Below, one piece after another: positions 37,454 to 47,465 of a stretch of DNA of 64,000 nt (positions are counted from its first letter, which is position 1; each line of letters opens with the position of its first letter). The notes under the pieces are model-generated. The model worked only from the letters and a program-made list of their open reading frames with translations. It was not told the DNA's origin and did not search any database. The position numbers were made by a program, and so were the translations under genes. This DNA comes from Nocardia vermiculata NBRC 100427 (GTDB lineage Bacteria; Actinomycetota; Actinomycetes; Mycobacteriales; Mycobacteriaceae), in NCBI RefSeq assembly GCF_001613265.1, contig NZ_BDCA01000002.1:372001-436000 (forward strand), given 5' to 3'.

Positions 37454-38620
37454 TTACTTGGCCGCAGCCAGTTCAGCGGCCTTGTCGGCGCCTTCGTCCA
37501 TGGTCTGAGCGAGGGTCACCAGCGGATGGTTGGCGTCGGCGAGGATCTGGCGGCCCTCCTCGACACGGTTGCCGTCGAGACGGACGACCAGCGGCTTGTT
37601 CGCCTCCGAGCCCAGGATCTCCAGGGCCTTCACGATGCCGTTCGCCACGGCGTCACATGCGGTGATACCGCCGAACACGTTCACGAATACGCTCTTGACC
37701 TGCGCGTCGCCCAGGATGACATCGAGGCCGTTGGCCATGACCTCGGCCGAGGCGCCGCCACCGATGTCGAGGAAGTTGGCGGGCTTCACGCCGCTGTGGT
37801 TCTCACCGGCGTACGCGACGACGTCCAGGGTCGACATGACCAGACCGGCGCCGTTACCGATGATGCCGACCTCGCCGTCGAGCTTGACGTAGTTGAGGTC
37901 GTTCTCCTTGGCCTTGAGCTCCAGCGGATCGGTAGCGTCACGATCGGCGAACTCGGCGTGATCGGGGTGCCGGAAATCGGCGTTCTCGTCGAGGGTGACC
38001 TTGCCGTCCAGCGCGAGGATCTCGCCCTCGGGGGTGCGAACCAGCGGGTTCACCTCGACCAGGGTGGCGTCCTCGTTGACGAAGACCTCCCACAGCTTCT
38101 GGATGGTGACCGCGGCGGCGTCCAGCACGTCGGCGGGCAGGTGGCCCTGCTCGGCGATGGAGCGCGCGAAGGCCAGATCCACACCCTTGACGGCGTCGAC
38201 CGGAACCTTGGCCAGCCGGTCTGGCTTGGTGGCGGCCACTTCTTCGATCTCCATACCGCCCTCGACCGAGCACATGGCCAGGTAGGTGCGGTTGGCGCGA
38301 TCGAGCAGGAAGGAGATGTAGTACTCCTCGGCGATGTCCTTCGCCTCGGCGACCAGGATCTTCTTGGTGACGTGACCCTTGATGTCCAGGCCCAGGATGT
38401 TGTTCGCGTGTGTGAGGGCGTCCTCCGGGGTCGCCGCGTACTTCACACCGCCGGCCTTACCGCGGCCGCCGACCTTGACCTGCGACTTGATCATCACAGG
38501 CTTGCCGATCTCGGTCGCGATGGTGCGGGCGTCCTCGGCCGAGTCCGTGACCCGGCCCTCGGACGAAGGCACTCCGTGCTTCACGAAGAGTTCCTTCGCC
38601 TGATATTCGAAGAGATCCAT
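37454..38620 (-). CDS. sucC: Succinyl-CoA ligase [ADP-forming], beta subunit
   Basis: The 388-residue ATP-grasp subunit starts [16 protein letters not shown] and has [22 protein letters not shown]-like [12 protein letters not shown] and [12 protein letters not shown]. The ATG at 38620 gives normal family length; the open frame continues 43 codons upstream. It is the first gene of sucCD. Confidence 0.97.
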   Translation of the reverse strand: MDLFEYQAKELFVKHGVPSSEGRVTDSAEDARTIATEIGKPVMIKSQVKVGGRGKAGGVKYAATPEDALTHANNILGLDIKGHVTKKILVAEAKDIAEEYYISFLLDRANRTYLAMCSVEGGMEIEEVAATKPDRLAKVPVDAVKGVDLAFARSIAEQGHLPADVLDAAAVTIQKLWEVFVNEDATLVEVNPLVRTPEGEILALDGKVTLDENADFRHPDHAEFADRDATDPLELKAKENDLNYVKLDGEVGIIGNGAGLVMSTLDVVAYAGENHSGVKPANFLDIGGGASAEVMANGLDVILGDAQVKSVFVNVFGGITACDAVANGIVKALEILGSEANKPLVVRLDGNRVEEGRQILADANHPLVTLAQTMDEGADKAAELAAAK

Positions 38621-39183
38621 GTACTCACCGTCTCGTCTGCGTTGTTGTGACAACGACTTTGTTGGCTGCCCGTCGTCGCCAGGCGGGTCGAGTCGGACTC
38701 TAATCAGTTCGATGCAGCCGAAATCAGCCGCATACAGCCTAAGTGGCACAGGTCACGGGACCACATCCGGCCGGGCAAAACCCCTGGCCAAAGCTACTGA
38801 CGAGTAGCTTTGCGGCACGCCGCCAGGTAGGACAAACGATGGCCGCGATTACCCAAACGGCTACTACATAGCGTAGTTCGCTGGGGCCGCCCACGCAGCC
38901 GCAGCAGAACGACGCACTCCGTCATCAAACGTGATCAATGTCACAACTGCGCGAGGATCACCCCGAGCGCTTGCCCGGCCGCAATCGTTTCGTTACCGTC
39001 GATGCGGTTGATGTCACAGTCGGATCACAACCCGGGACGGGAATATTTGCCGACGAAGCGGTATACGATATCGGCCCAGTACCCGGATAAGGCCGCGTAA
39101 CCGCACCCGATCAGGAGGACGGCAGGCTTGTTGCAGCACAGTGCTCCGCCCGCGTCACGGCCGACCGGCCTAGGAGTAACCCG
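38621..39183. other. Divergent intergenic region of sucC and the M23 peptidase gene
   Basis: About 560 bases hold no convincing gene. It must contain both promoters. A 9-bp hairpin (AAAGCTACT / AGTAGCTTT, loop GACG) lies at 38790-38811. I looked for a c-di-AMP riboswitch before the peptidase gene and did not see the conserved core. Confidence 0.5.
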
Positions 39184-40332
39184 ATGAGCCACGGTCGTCT
39201 CCAAGCGGGACATCGTCCACTGTCCGCTCGGCGTTATCACTCCGGCGACGAGTCACTCGAGCAGCATCCGTACTTCGGTGCCGACCAATCCTTCGGTGGC
39301 GATCCCGGCACGCTCGGCCCCGACACCTGGTCCGCGACACCGCAATGGCCGCGAACCGACGAGTGGGAAGTGGCCCGCGAGGGTGGGGACTATCCGCACA
39401 ACGGCTACGACTACGACGAATACGCCTCCGACGAATACGACGTCGAATCCGGCGACTATGCCGACGACGGCGACGAATACGACGCCTCCGGCGACAAGAA
39501 ACCCTTCACCATCGTCGGGCTGCGCTCGTCCTGGAAGCGCGATTCCCCCGCAGAAGCCGGCACCGGCGACACTCCCCTCCGATTCAGTGGCGCGCACCGG
39601 CTGCCGGCTCCGCCCGCGGCCGTCAAGGGCCGCGCTGCCGTCGTAGCCGTCGCCGCCGGCGCATGTGTGGCGGCCGGACAAGCCGGTATGCAGACGTCCG
39701 GACATCAGCACTCGACCAGTACGGACTACGACGCCGCCGGACAGGTACACGAGATCGCCGCACAAGCGGTCAGCACCGAAGCCGAGCCCGCCGCTGCGGC
39801 AGCGGCGCCGCAATCACCGCAGGTTCTCAATGTCGCCCCGGTGGCCGACGTCAGCCAGTTCCAGGACATTCTGCAGCACGGTCAGGAATTCGCCGCAGGT
39901 CTGGCAGCCAAGGAACAGGAAAAGCTGCGCCCGCTGTTCACCAAGTTCGCGAACGGCACGTTCACCTCCGGTTTCGGTAGCCGATGGGGCGTGCAGCACC
40001 TGGGAGTCGATGTGGCCGCCCCGATCGGCACCCCGATCTATGCGGTCGAGGACGGCGAGGTCATCAGCGCCGGACCGGCCTCCGGATTCGGAATGTGGGT
40101 TCGGCTCCAGCACGCCGACGGCACCATCACCGTGTACGGCCACATCGATACCGCCACCGTTTCCGAGGGCGACCACGTCATGGCGGGAGACCAGATCGCC
40201 ACCGTCGGCAACCGCGGCTTCTCCACCGGCCCGCACTGCCATTTCGAGGTGTGGCTGAACGGCAACAACAAGATCGACCCGCTCCCCTGGCTCGCCTCCC
40301 GCGGCATCTCCCTCGGCCCCGAACGGGACTGA
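39184..40332 (+). CDS. M23-family metallopeptidase (LytM domain)
   Basis: The 382-residue protein has an acidic Tyr/Asp-rich N-terminus (about 1-140), a short hydrophobic segment (150-168) and a C-terminal LytM domain. The zinc ligands are His272 and Asp276 (HLGVD) and His353 (HCHFEV), with a further His at 320 (YGHID), so it should be active. It would cut peptidoglycan stem peptides or crosslinks. The region before the domain (218-255) may be a regulatory helix. The ATG follows AGGAG. It corresponds to Rv0950c. Confidence 0.9.
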   Translation: MSHGRLQAGHRPLSARRYHSGDESLEQHPYFGADQSFGGDPGTLGPDTWSATPQWPRTDEWEVAREGGDYPHNGYDYDEYASDEYDVESGDYADDGDEYDASGDKKPFTIVGLRSSWKRDSPAEAGTGDTPLRFSGAHRLPAPPAAVKGRAAVVAVAAGACVAAGQAGMQTSGHQHSTSTDYDAAGQVHEIAAQAVSTEAEPAAAAAAPQSPQVLNVAPVADVSQFQDILQHGQEFAAGLAAKEQEKLRPLFTKFANGTFTSGFGSRWGVQHLGVDVAAPIGTPIYAVEDGEVISAGPASGFGMWVRLQHADGTITVYGHIDTATVSEGDHVMAGDQIATVGNRGFSTGPHCHFEVWLNGNNKIDPLPWLASRGISLGPERD

Positions 40333-40398
40333 GCCCCGAGCAGGCTCTCCCTCCGGTACCCCCACCGGGGCCCCTCCTACTCGCTGCGGAATTCCCCG

Positions 40399-43002
40399 TC
40401 AGAGCTTCTGCAGGGTGCGGCTGTACTGGGGGATCAAGCGGATCGTTCCCGCGGTGCCGAAATCGATGGTGACCGTAGCCAAGGAACCGAATCCTTCCGC
40501 GGCCACGACCCGGCCCAGACCGTATTTGTCGTCGCTCACCCGATCGCCCACGGCCAGCACGAGTCCGGAGTTGTTGCGTTTGGGGGCGGGCCGGGCCGGG
40601 CCACGGTCACGCAGGCCGGGACGCTGCTCGGCCCAGCCGTCACCCCGGGTCCAGTCACGTTCCCGATCATCGTCGTCGCGGCGACGGAAACCGCGACCGC
40701 CACCTACGGACCGCGCCGGCTCCAGCCGTTGCCAATCCAGCAGATGTCCCGGAATCTCTTGCAGGAAGCGGGATTCCGGATTCGATACCGCCTGCCCCCA
40801 GCCGGAACGGACCACTGCCCGGGTCAGGTACAACCGCTTGCGGGCACGAGTGATGCCCACATACGCCAGGCGGCGTTCCTCGGCCAGCTCGGCCGGATCT
40901 CCGAGGGCGCGCATATGCGGAAACTGCCCGTCCTCCCAGCCGGTTACGAAGACCACCGGGAACTCCAGGCCCTTGGCGGTATGCAGGGTCATCAGGGTGA
41001 CCACACCCGAACCCTCGTCGGGGATCTGATCGGTGTCGGCGACCAGCGACACGCGCTCCAGGAAGGCCGCCAGTGATCCCGGTTCCGGCTCACCGTCCGC
41101 GGCTTCGGGCACCAGGCCTTCCTCGCGCGCGGCCTCCAGGTTGTTTCGCGCCTCGGAACTGAATTCCCGTGCCACGCTGACCAATTCGTTCAAGTTGTCC
41201 AGCCTGGCGCCGTCCTGCGGATCGTCGGAAGCCTCCAGCTCGCCGCGGTATCCGGTCTTGTCCAGCACCGCGTCCACCACATTGCCCACATCGGGGAAAT
41301 CCGCGTCCGGGGTGGCACCGGCGGCACGGATCTCGTCCAGCAGATCCAGGAAGCCGGAGATCGCGCGCTGGGCCCGGGTGTTGAGCAGCGCGACCTTCCC
41401 GTCGGCCGCATCCCGCAATGCGGCGGCGAAGCCGATATCTCGCTGTTCGGCATGGACGGCCACGCACGCCTCGGCTCGGTCACCGATACCGCGACGCGGG
41501 GTGTTCAGGATGCGGCGCAGGCTCACCGCGTCGTCCGGGTTCTCCAGTACGCGCAGATAGGCCACCACATCGCGGACCTCTTTGCGCTCGTAGAAGCGCA
41601 CCCCGCCGACCACTTTGTAGGGCAGGCCCATCCGGATGAAGATTTCCTCCAGCGCGCGGGAACTGTTGTTGGTGCGGTAGAACACCGCGACATCGCCGTA
41701 GTTGTAATCGCCCTGATCGACCATCCGGTCGATCTCACGGGCGACGAACGAGGCTTCGTCGTGCTCGTTGTCGGCGACATAGCCGACGATCAGATCACCG
41801 TCTCCGGAATCGGTCCACAATTTCTTGTCGCGCCGATTCTCGTTACGCGAGATGAGCGAGTTGGCGGCCGACAGGATGCGCTGGGTGGAGCGATAGTTCT
41901 GCTCGAGCAGAATTGTCTCCGCATCCGGGAAATCGCGTTCGAATTCCTCGATATTGCGGATGGTGGCGCCGCGGAACGCATAGATGGACTGGTCGGCGTC
42001 GCCCACGACACACAATTCGCTGGGCTCCACGGAATCCCGCTGTAGTGGCGTGAAGTCGGGGTCCGCTGCCCCGGCGCCCGCCTCGGCGTCGGCGAGGGAG
42101 TCCTGCAGGCGCGCATGGTGCCCGACCAGTTCACGGATCAGGACGTACTGGGCGTGATTGGTGTCCTGGTATTCGTCGACCAGGACGTGCCGGAAGCGGC
42201 GGCGGTAGTACTCGGCGACCTGCGGGTGATGCTGCAGCAGCGCGACCGTCTCACCGATCAGATCGTCGAAGTCGAAGGCGTTGGCGGCGCGCAGGCGACG
42301 CTGATATTCGGTGTAGACCCGCGCGACGACAGTGGGCAGCTCGGTCTCGTCGGATTCTGCATCGGCGGTGGCCGTGGGCGGATCGATCAGTTCGTTCTTG
42401 AGGTTGGAAATGGCGGTCGCCAGCAGGCGCGGCGAATACTTCTTCGGGTCCAGGCCCTGATCACGAATGATCATCGCGAGCAGGCGGCGGGAGTCGTCCG
42501 CGTCGTAGATGGAGAAATTCGAGTTCAGCGCACCCGGGAGCAGATTGGCCTGCATCCGCAGAATTCGTACGCACGAAGCGTGGAAGGTCGACACCCACAT
42601 GGCGGCAGCGCGCGGGCCGACCAGCTCGACCACTCGCTCACGCATTTCGGCGGCGGCCTTGTTGGTGAACGTGATGGCCAATATCTCCCCGGGCATCACC
42701 CCGCGCTCGGCCAGCAGATATGCGATGCGGCGGGTGAGCACAGCGGTCTTACCGGAACCGGCGCCCGCGACGATCAGCAAGGGCGCACCGGCATGGGTCA
42801 CCGCGGCCCGCTGCGGCGGGTTGAGCCCGGCCAGCAGCTGCTGGACCCGCTCGGCAGGTGCGGTCGTATCCCGGGACGCCCGGCGAGTAACCGTGTCCCG
42901 CGGTGCCCGGCCGGCTGCCGTTTCGGTTCCACCCGCCACCGTCTCTGCCGTCACTTCCGCTCCCCCCGCTGTCGCGCCGCCACTGTCGTCTCCATCGTTC
43001 AT
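40399..43002 (-). CDS. pcrA: ATP-dependent DNA helicase PcrA/UvrD1
   Basis: The 867-residue SF1 helicase unwinds DNA in nucleotide-excision repair and replication restart. It contains Walker A GAGSGKT (80-86), LAITFTNKAAAEMRERV, VDEYQDTN, VGDADQSIYAFRGA, QNYRST, LMTLHTAKGLEFPVVF and VGITRARKRLYL, all motifs in order. The first 50 residues are a Thr/Ala/Gly-rich extension. The C-terminus ends in a Tudor-like domain (DRVSDDKYGLGRVV), which contacts RNA polymerase in PcrA. It corresponds to Rv0949. Confidence 0.96.
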   Translation of the reverse strand: MNDGDDSGGATAGGAEVTAETVAGGTETAAGRAPRDTVTRRASRDTTAPAERVQQLLAGLNPPQRAAVTHAGAPLLIVAGAGSGKTAVLTRRIAYLLAERGVMPGEILAITFTNKAAAEMRERVVELVGPRAAAMWVSTFHASCVRILRMQANLLPGALNSNFSIYDADDSRRLLAMIIRDQGLDPKKYSPRLLATAISNLKNELIDPPTATADAESDETELPTVVARVYTEYQRRLRAANAFDFDDLIGETVALLQHHPQVAEYYRRRFRHVLVDEYQDTNHAQYVLIRELVGHHARLQDSLADAEAGAGAADPDFTPLQRDSVEPSELCVVGDADQSIYAFRGATIRNIEEFERDFPDAETILLEQNYRSTQRILSAANSLISRNENRRDKKLWTDSGDGDLIVGYVADNEHDEASFVAREIDRMVDQGDYNYGDVAVFYRTNNSSRALEEIFIRMGLPYKVVGGVRFYERKEVRDVVAYLRVLENPDDAVSLRRILNTPRRGIGDRAEACVAVHAEQRDIGFAAALRDAADGKVALLNTRAQRAISGFLDLLDEIRAAGATPDADFPDVGNVVDAVLDKTGYRGELEASDDPQDGARLDNLNELVSVAREFSSEARNNLEAAREEGLVPEAADGEPEPGSLAAFLERVSLVADTDQIPDEGSGVVTLMTLHTAKGLEFPVVFVTGWEDGQFPHMRALGDPAELAEERRLAYVGITRARKRLYLTRAVVRSGWGQAVSNPESRFLQEIPGHLLDWQRLEPARSVGGGRGFRRRDDDDRERDWTRGDGWAEQRPGLRDRGPARPAPKRNNSGLVLAVGDRVSDDKYGLGRVVAAEGFGSLATVTIDFGTAGTIRLIPQYSRTLQKL

Positions 43003-43310
43003 CCACGCTACCGGCGGGCACCGACATGTCGTAGCCCGGCGTGATCCTCCGTGATCCTCAGCGTCTTCTCATCCGGGAGAACTTTGCCTCATCTGCACCA
43101 CGTGGCAGACTGGCCACATGACCAGCACACTCACCACCTCTGCTGTTCAGGCGAAGAACGGGAATTCCGGGCGCCGATTTCACAGGTGAGCGCATAATCG
43201 ACGGGGGACAATACCAAGGCCGGAACGGTCTGATTCATGGTGGAGGAACTCGGTCGGTAACGGGGCAGGGCCGCATGCCGATCAGAAGTTCTGACACGAG
43301 GAGAGAAAGT
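43003..43310. other. Divergent region of pcrA and the chorismate mutase gene
   Basis: About 310 bases with no established gene. A 23-codon open frame (43118-43189) begins with ATG behind a possible -10/-35 pair (see findings). Confidence 0.4.
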
Positions 43311-43619
43311 ATGAGCACCTCAACAGAGCCGATTGATCAACCCGCGGCCGGTTCGGACACCTCGCTGCCGAGCAGCGAAGCGGAGATCGAGAAGCTCCGC
43401 AAGGAGATCGATCGCCTCGACGCCGAGATCCTCGCGGCCATCAAACGCCGGACCGAAGTGTCACGCATCATCGGCCGCACCCGGATGGCCAACGGCGGGC
43501 CGCGACTGGTGCACTCCCGCGAAATGAAGGTACTGGAGCGCTTCAGCGAACTGGGCCAGGAGGGCCATACCCTCGCCATGCTGTTGCTGCGGCTGGGCCG
43601 CGGCCGGCTCGGTCACTGA
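43311..43619 (+). CDS. Chorismate mutase, AroQ type
   Basis: The 102-residue all-helical enzyme converts chorismate to prephenate for Phe and Tyr synthesis. It has EIEKLRKEIDRLDAEILAAIKRR, RIIGRTR and the C-terminal LGRGRLGH. In M. tuberculosis Rv0948c the C-terminal tail is part of the complex with DAHP synthase that activates this otherwise weak enzyme, and the same tail is present here. The ATG follows GAGGAGA. Confidence 0.94.
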   Translation: MSTSTEPIDQPAAGSDTSLPSSEAEIEKLRKEIDRLDAEILAAIKRRTEVSRIIGRTRMANGGPRLVHSREMKVLERFSELGQEGHTLAMLLLRLGRGRLGH

Positions 43620-43671
43620 GTCGACCGACCGATATCGCGCGTCGCCGCCCGCGGCGCAGCCCGCTGATCCA

Positions 43672-43703
43672 CGGCCGTCCCGGCATCGAATCCGGGGCGG
43701 CCG
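43672..43703. terminator. Bidirectional terminator between the chorismate mutase and SSADH genes
   Basis: A 12-bp stem with one mismatch and an 8-base loop lies between the convergent genes. Confidence 0.65.
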
Positions 43704-43718
43704 CTCTCGTGTCGTCGA

Positions 43719-45170
43719 TCAGGTCAGGGCGATGTACTTGGTGGACAGATATTCCTCGATCCCCTCGAAGCCACCTTCGCGGCCGAACCCGGAGGCCTTC
43801 ACGCCACCGAAGGGCGCCGCGGGGTCGGAGATGACACCGCGATTGACCCCGACCATGCCGCTCTCCAGCCCCTCCGCAATGCGCAGGGCGCGATCTAGAT
43901 CGCGGGTGTAGATGTAGGCGACCAAACCGTATTCGGTGTCGTTGGCGGCCGTCAGGCCCTGCTCCTCGGTATCGAATCCGACGATCGGGGCCACCGGGCC
44001 GAAAACCTCCTCGCTGAGGATCCGGGCCTGCTCGGGTACGTCGCACAGCAGCGTGGCCGGGTAGTAGTAGCCCGGGCCTCCGGGCGCCTTGCCACCGAGC
44101 CGTACCTGCGCTCCCTGCGCGACCGCGTCGTCGACCAATTCACCGACGGTATCGAGCTGATCCTGGTTGATCAGCGGGCCGAGCGTGGTGGACGGATCAT
44201 CGCCGGGGCCCAGTTTCACCTCGTTCATCGCCGCGACGAGCTTGTCGGTGAATTCCGCGCGGACCGAATTGTGTACGTGGAAACGGTTGGCGGCCGTGCA
44301 GGCCTCACCCCCGTTACGCAGCTTCGCCAGCATCGCGCCCTGGACGGCGGCGTCGATATCAGCATCGTCGAAGACCACGAACGGCGCATTGCCGCCCAGT
44401 TCCATCGAGGTTCGCAGCAAGCCGTGCGCGGACTTCTCGACCAGTTGCCGGCCGACGCCGGTCGACCCGGTGAAGGTGAGTTTGCGCAGCCGCGGGTCGG
44501 TCAGCAGCGGCTCGGTGACGGCGCTGGACCGGCTGGAGGTGATCACCGAGAGGACGCCTGCGGGGACACCGGCCTCACCACACAACTTCGCCAGCAGCAG
44601 CATAGTCAGCGGTGTGGCCGACGCCGGCTTGACGATCATGGTGCAGCCGGCGGCCAGGGCCGGGGCGATCTTGCGGGTGCCCATCGCGAGCGGGAAGTTC
44701 CACGGGGTGATGGCCAGGCAGGGCCCGACCGGCTGCTTGTGCACGACGATCCGGCCGGTCCCGGTGGGCGCGGACTGATAACGGCCGTGCACCCGCACCG
44801 CTTCCTCACTGAACCAGCGGAAGAACTCGGCACCGTAACGCACTTCGTTACGGCTCTCCGGCAGCGCCTTGCCCATTTCCAAGGTCATCAGCAGTGCGAA
44901 GTCCTCGGCGTGGGCAATGATCCGCTCGTAGATCGCGCGCAGGATCTCGCCGCGCTCGCGGGCGGGGGTCGCGGCCCAGTCGTGCTGCGCCGCGACCGCG
45001 GCGTCCAGGGCACGGACCGCGTCCTCCGGGGTGGCGTCCGCGACCTGCGTGAGGGACTTCCCGGTGGCCGGATTCTCCACCGCGAAGGTGGCGCCGCCGG
45101 TGGCATCCACCGGCCCGCCGATCCAAAGCTGTGTGGGGACGGATTCCAGTAATTCGGTTTGCGACACCAT
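43719..45170 (-). CDS. gabD: Succinate-semialdehyde dehydrogenase (NADP+-type)
   Basis: The 483-residue aldehyde dehydrogenase has the NAD(P) fold with [30 protein letters not shown], catalytic Glu257 (MELGGNAP) and nucleophile Cys291 (GEACTAANR). It most resembles GabD enzymes that oxidise succinate semialdehyde to succinate. Substrate remains to be shown; related semialdehydes are possible. The start is at 45170; the frame continues 14 codons upstream. It is divergent from pgi with a 59-base gap. Confidence 0.88.
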   Translation of the reverse strand: MVSQTELLESVPTQLWIGGPVDATGGATFAVENPATGKSLTQVADATPEDAVRALDAAVAAQHDWAATPARERGEILRAIYERIIAHAEDFALLMTLEMGKALPESRNEVRYGAEFFRWFSEEAVRVHGRYQSAPTGTGRIVVHKQPVGPCLAITPWNFPLAMGTRKIAPALAAGCTMIVKPASATPLTMLLLAKLCGEAGVPAGVLSVITSSRSSAVTEPLLTDPRLRKLTFTGSTGVGRQLVEKSAHGLLRTSMELGGNAPFVVFDDADIDAAVQGAMLAKLRNGGEACTAANRFHVHNSVRAEFTDKLVAAMNEVKLGPGDDPSTTLGPLINQDQLDTVGELVDDAVAQGAQVRLGGKAPGGPGYYYPATLLCDVPEQARILSEEVFGPVAPIVGFDTEEQGLTAANDTEYGLVAYIYTRDLDRALRIAEGLESGMVGVNRGVISDPAAPFGGVKASGFGREGGFEGIEEYLSTKYIALT

Positions 45171-45229
45171 ATGCCCAGGGTAGGCCGGACTACCTGCGCC
45201 GGTGCGGCGCAATCGGTAATCTCGCGAGC

Positions 45230-46912
45230 GTGAGCAGCGACATCACCGCGACGGCGGCCTGGCGGAAACTGCACGATCATCACGGTGCGATCGCGGATCG
45301 GCAGCTACGCGAGATGTTCGCCGAGGATCCCGAGCGGGGCCGCAGACTCGTGGTCGAGGCCGGGGACCTGCGTATCGACTACAGCAAGCACCGCATCACC
45401 GACGAAACCCTGGCGTTACTGCTCGAGCTGGCCGATACCGCGGGTGTCGCCGCGCGCCGCGACGCGATGTTCGCCGGCGAGCACATCAACACCTCCGAGG
45501 ACCGGGCCGTGGGCCATGTCGCGCTGCGCCTGCCGGCCGGTGTCTCGATGCCGATCGACGGTGCGGACGCAGGCGCCGTGGTGCACGAAGTATTGCGCCG
45601 GATGGGCAATTTCACCGATGCGGTCCGATCCGGCCGATGGCGCGGCGCCAGTGGTGAACCCATCACCACGGTGGTGAACATCGGTATCGGTGGCTCGGAT
45701 CTGGGCCCGGCGATGCTCTACCGGGCACTGCGTCACTATGCCGACGCCGGCATCTCGGCGCGATTCGTCTCCAATATCGATCCGGCGGATCTGACCGCCG
45801 CCCTGGCAGGGCTGGATCCGGCGCGCACCCTGTTCGTCGTTGCCTCCAAGACGTTTTCGACTCTGGAGACTCTCACCAACGCCACCGCCGCGCGCCGTTG
45901 GCTGGTCGCTGCGCTGGGTGAGGACGCGGTGGCGAAGCATTTCGTGGCGGTCTCGACCCATGCGCAACGGGTGGCCGAATTCGGTATCGATACCGCGAAC
46001 ATGTTCGAGTTCTGGGATTGGGTCGGCGGGCGCTACTCGGTGGATTCGGCGATCGGCCTGTCGATCATGACCGTGATCGGTAGGCAACGTTTCGCCGAGT
46101 TCCTGGCCGGAATGCACAGTGTGGACGAGCATTTCGTCTCGGCTCCGCCGGAGCGCAACGCCCCGATCCTGCTGGGTCTGCTCGGGGTGTGGTACTCGAA
46201 CTTCTTCGGCGCCCAGTCCCGCGTCGTACTGCCGTATTCCGACGATCTGGCACGTTTCCCGGCCTACCTGCAGCAGCTGACCATGGAGTCCAACGGCAAA
46301 TCGGTGCGGCTGGACGGTACCCCGGTGACGACCTCGACCGGCGAGATCTTCTGGGGTGAACCGGGAACCAACGGTCAGCACGCCTTCTATCAGCTGCTCC
46401 ATCAGGGAACCCGGCTGATCCCCGCCGATTTCATCGGATTCGCCCATCCCACCGACGATCTCGCCACCCGGGACGGGTCCGGCAGTATGCACGACATCCT
46501 GATGAGCAATCTGTTCGCTCAGACCAAGGTGCTGGCTTTCGGGCGGACCGCGGCCGAGATCGAGGCCGAGGACGGCGACGCCCCCGGGTTCGATCCGGCG
46601 TTGGTTCCACACCGGGTGATGCCCGGTAACCGTCCGTCCACCACTATCCTCGCTCCGCAGCTGACCCCGTCGGTGGTCGGGCAGCTGATCGCCTTGTACG
46701 AGCATCAGGTGTTCGTGGAGGGTGTCGTCTGGGGTATCGACAGCTTCGATCAGTGGGGCGTGGAACTGGGTAAGCAGCAGGCCCTGGCGCTGGAGCCGCT
46801 GCTCACCTCCGCCGCGGACCCGGCTCCGCAATCGGATTCCTCGACCGATGCACTGATCCGCTGGTATCGAGCCGCGCGCGGAACGGGAAAACGGCAGGTC
46901 GAAAATACGTAG
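45230..46912 (+). CDS. pgi: Glucose-6-phosphate isomerase
   Basis: The 560-residue enzyme interconverts glucose-6-phosphate and fructose-6-phosphate. It has [59 protein letters not shown] and the C-terminal [16 protein letters not shown]. The GTG at 45230 gives the usual length; the frame continues upstream into the SSADH gene. Confidence 0.96.
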   Translation: MSSDITATAAWRKLHDHHGAIADRQLREMFAEDPERGRRLVVEAGDLRIDYSKHRITDETLALLLELADTAGVAARRDAMFAGEHINTSEDRAVGHVALRLPAGVSMPIDGADAGAVVHEVLRRMGNFTDAVRSGRWRGASGEPITTVVNIGIGGSDLGPAMLYRALRHYADAGISARFVSNIDPADLTAALAGLDPARTLFVVASKTFSTLETLTNATAARRWLVAALGEDAVAKHFVAVSTHAQRVAEFGIDTANMFEFWDWVGGRYSVDSAIGLSIMTVIGRQRFAEFLAGMHSVDEHFVSAPPERNAPILLGLLGVWYSNFFGAQSRVVLPYSDDLARFPAYLQQLTMESNGKSVRLDGTPVTTSTGEIFWGEPGTNGQHAFYQLLHQGTRLIPADFIGFAHPTDDLATRDGSGSMHDILMSNLFAQTKVLAFGRTAAEIEAEDGDAPGFDPALVPHRVMPGNRPSTTILAPQLTPSVVGQLIALYEHQVFVEGVVWGIDSFDQWGVELGKQQALALEPLLTSAADPAPQSDSSTDALIRWYRAARGTGKRQVENT

Positions 46913-46993
46913 GTCACCGGCGTAATTGATCTCATGCCGCGCAGGTGAGGATCACTCTGCCGCCGGGCCGTACCCCGTTGTAACGTCCGGATC

Positions 46994-47419
46994 ATGACCT
47001 CGCTCGCACAACATCTGCTGTGGTTTCTTCCGATGCTGTGGCTCGGCATGGTGTTGGCGATCTCGTTTTTGGAGACCCCGCTGAAGTTCCGTGCGCCCGG
47101 CGTGACGCTGGCGCTCGGACTGGGCATCGGCCGGTTGGTCTTCAAGGCACTCAACATCGTCGAGTGCGTCCTGGCGGTGCTGTTGCTGATCTCGGCGGCG
47201 ATCGTGGGGGCGAGCGGCGCCACCTGGGGCTGGCTGCTCGGCGCGGCCGTGGTGCTGGTGATCCAGGTCGCGGCGGTGCGCCCCCCGCTGACCCGCCGGT
47301 CGAACCGGGTCCTGGCCGGCGCGGAGGGGCCGCGGTCGACGGCGCACTACTGGTATATCGGATTCGAGCTGCTCAAGATCGTGGCGCTGATCGGCCTGGC
47401 CATCGCCGCAGCCCCCTGA
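46994..47419 (+). CDS. Small integral membrane protein of unknown function
   Basis: The 141-residue protein has four predicted membrane helices (about 8-26, 38-48, 54-85 and 120-138). A charged loop (PPLTRRSNRVLAGAEGPRSTAHYWY) lies between the third and fourth. No signal peptide or named family is recognised with confidence. It lies 81 bases after pgi. Confidence 0.75.
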   Translation: MTSLAQHLLWFLPMLWLGMVLAISFLETPLKFRAPGVTLALGLGIGRLVFKALNIVECVLAVLLLISAAIVGASGATWGWLLGAAVVLVIQVAAVRPPLTRRSNRVLAGAEGPRSTAHYWYIGFELLKIVALIGLAIAAAP

Positions 47420-47429
47420 GCTGGACCTA

Positions 47430-47465
47430 TTGACTTACGCAGGCTTTTGCCTGCATAATTTTCCG
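47430..47465 (+). promoter_or_regulatory. Leaderless promoter with operator in the spacer
   Basis: TTGACT (-35, 47430-47435) and CATAAT (-10, 47454-47459) are 18 bases apart. The expected transcription start falls on the GTG at 47466. Inside the spacer GCAGGC-TTTT-GCCTGC forms a 6-bp inverted repeat (47439-47454), a likely operator for the encoded regulator. Confidence 0.75.

Noticed and set aside
39000..39183. c-di-AMP riboswitch before the M23 peptidase gene
   Set aside because: Such riboswitches often precede cell-wall hydrolases in actinobacteria, but I could not find the conserved core bases.
39025..39240. 71-codon minus-strand frame in the sucC/M23 intergenic region
   Set aside because: Overlaps the M23 start and ribosome-binding site and has no recognisable features.
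45416..46831. 471-codon open frame on the minus strand over pgi
   Set aside because: Antisense shadow of pgi; no domain signal.
47430..47465. TTG-initiated N-terminal extension of the ArsR-SRPBCC protein
   Set aside because: The TTG is part of the -35 element of the promoter.
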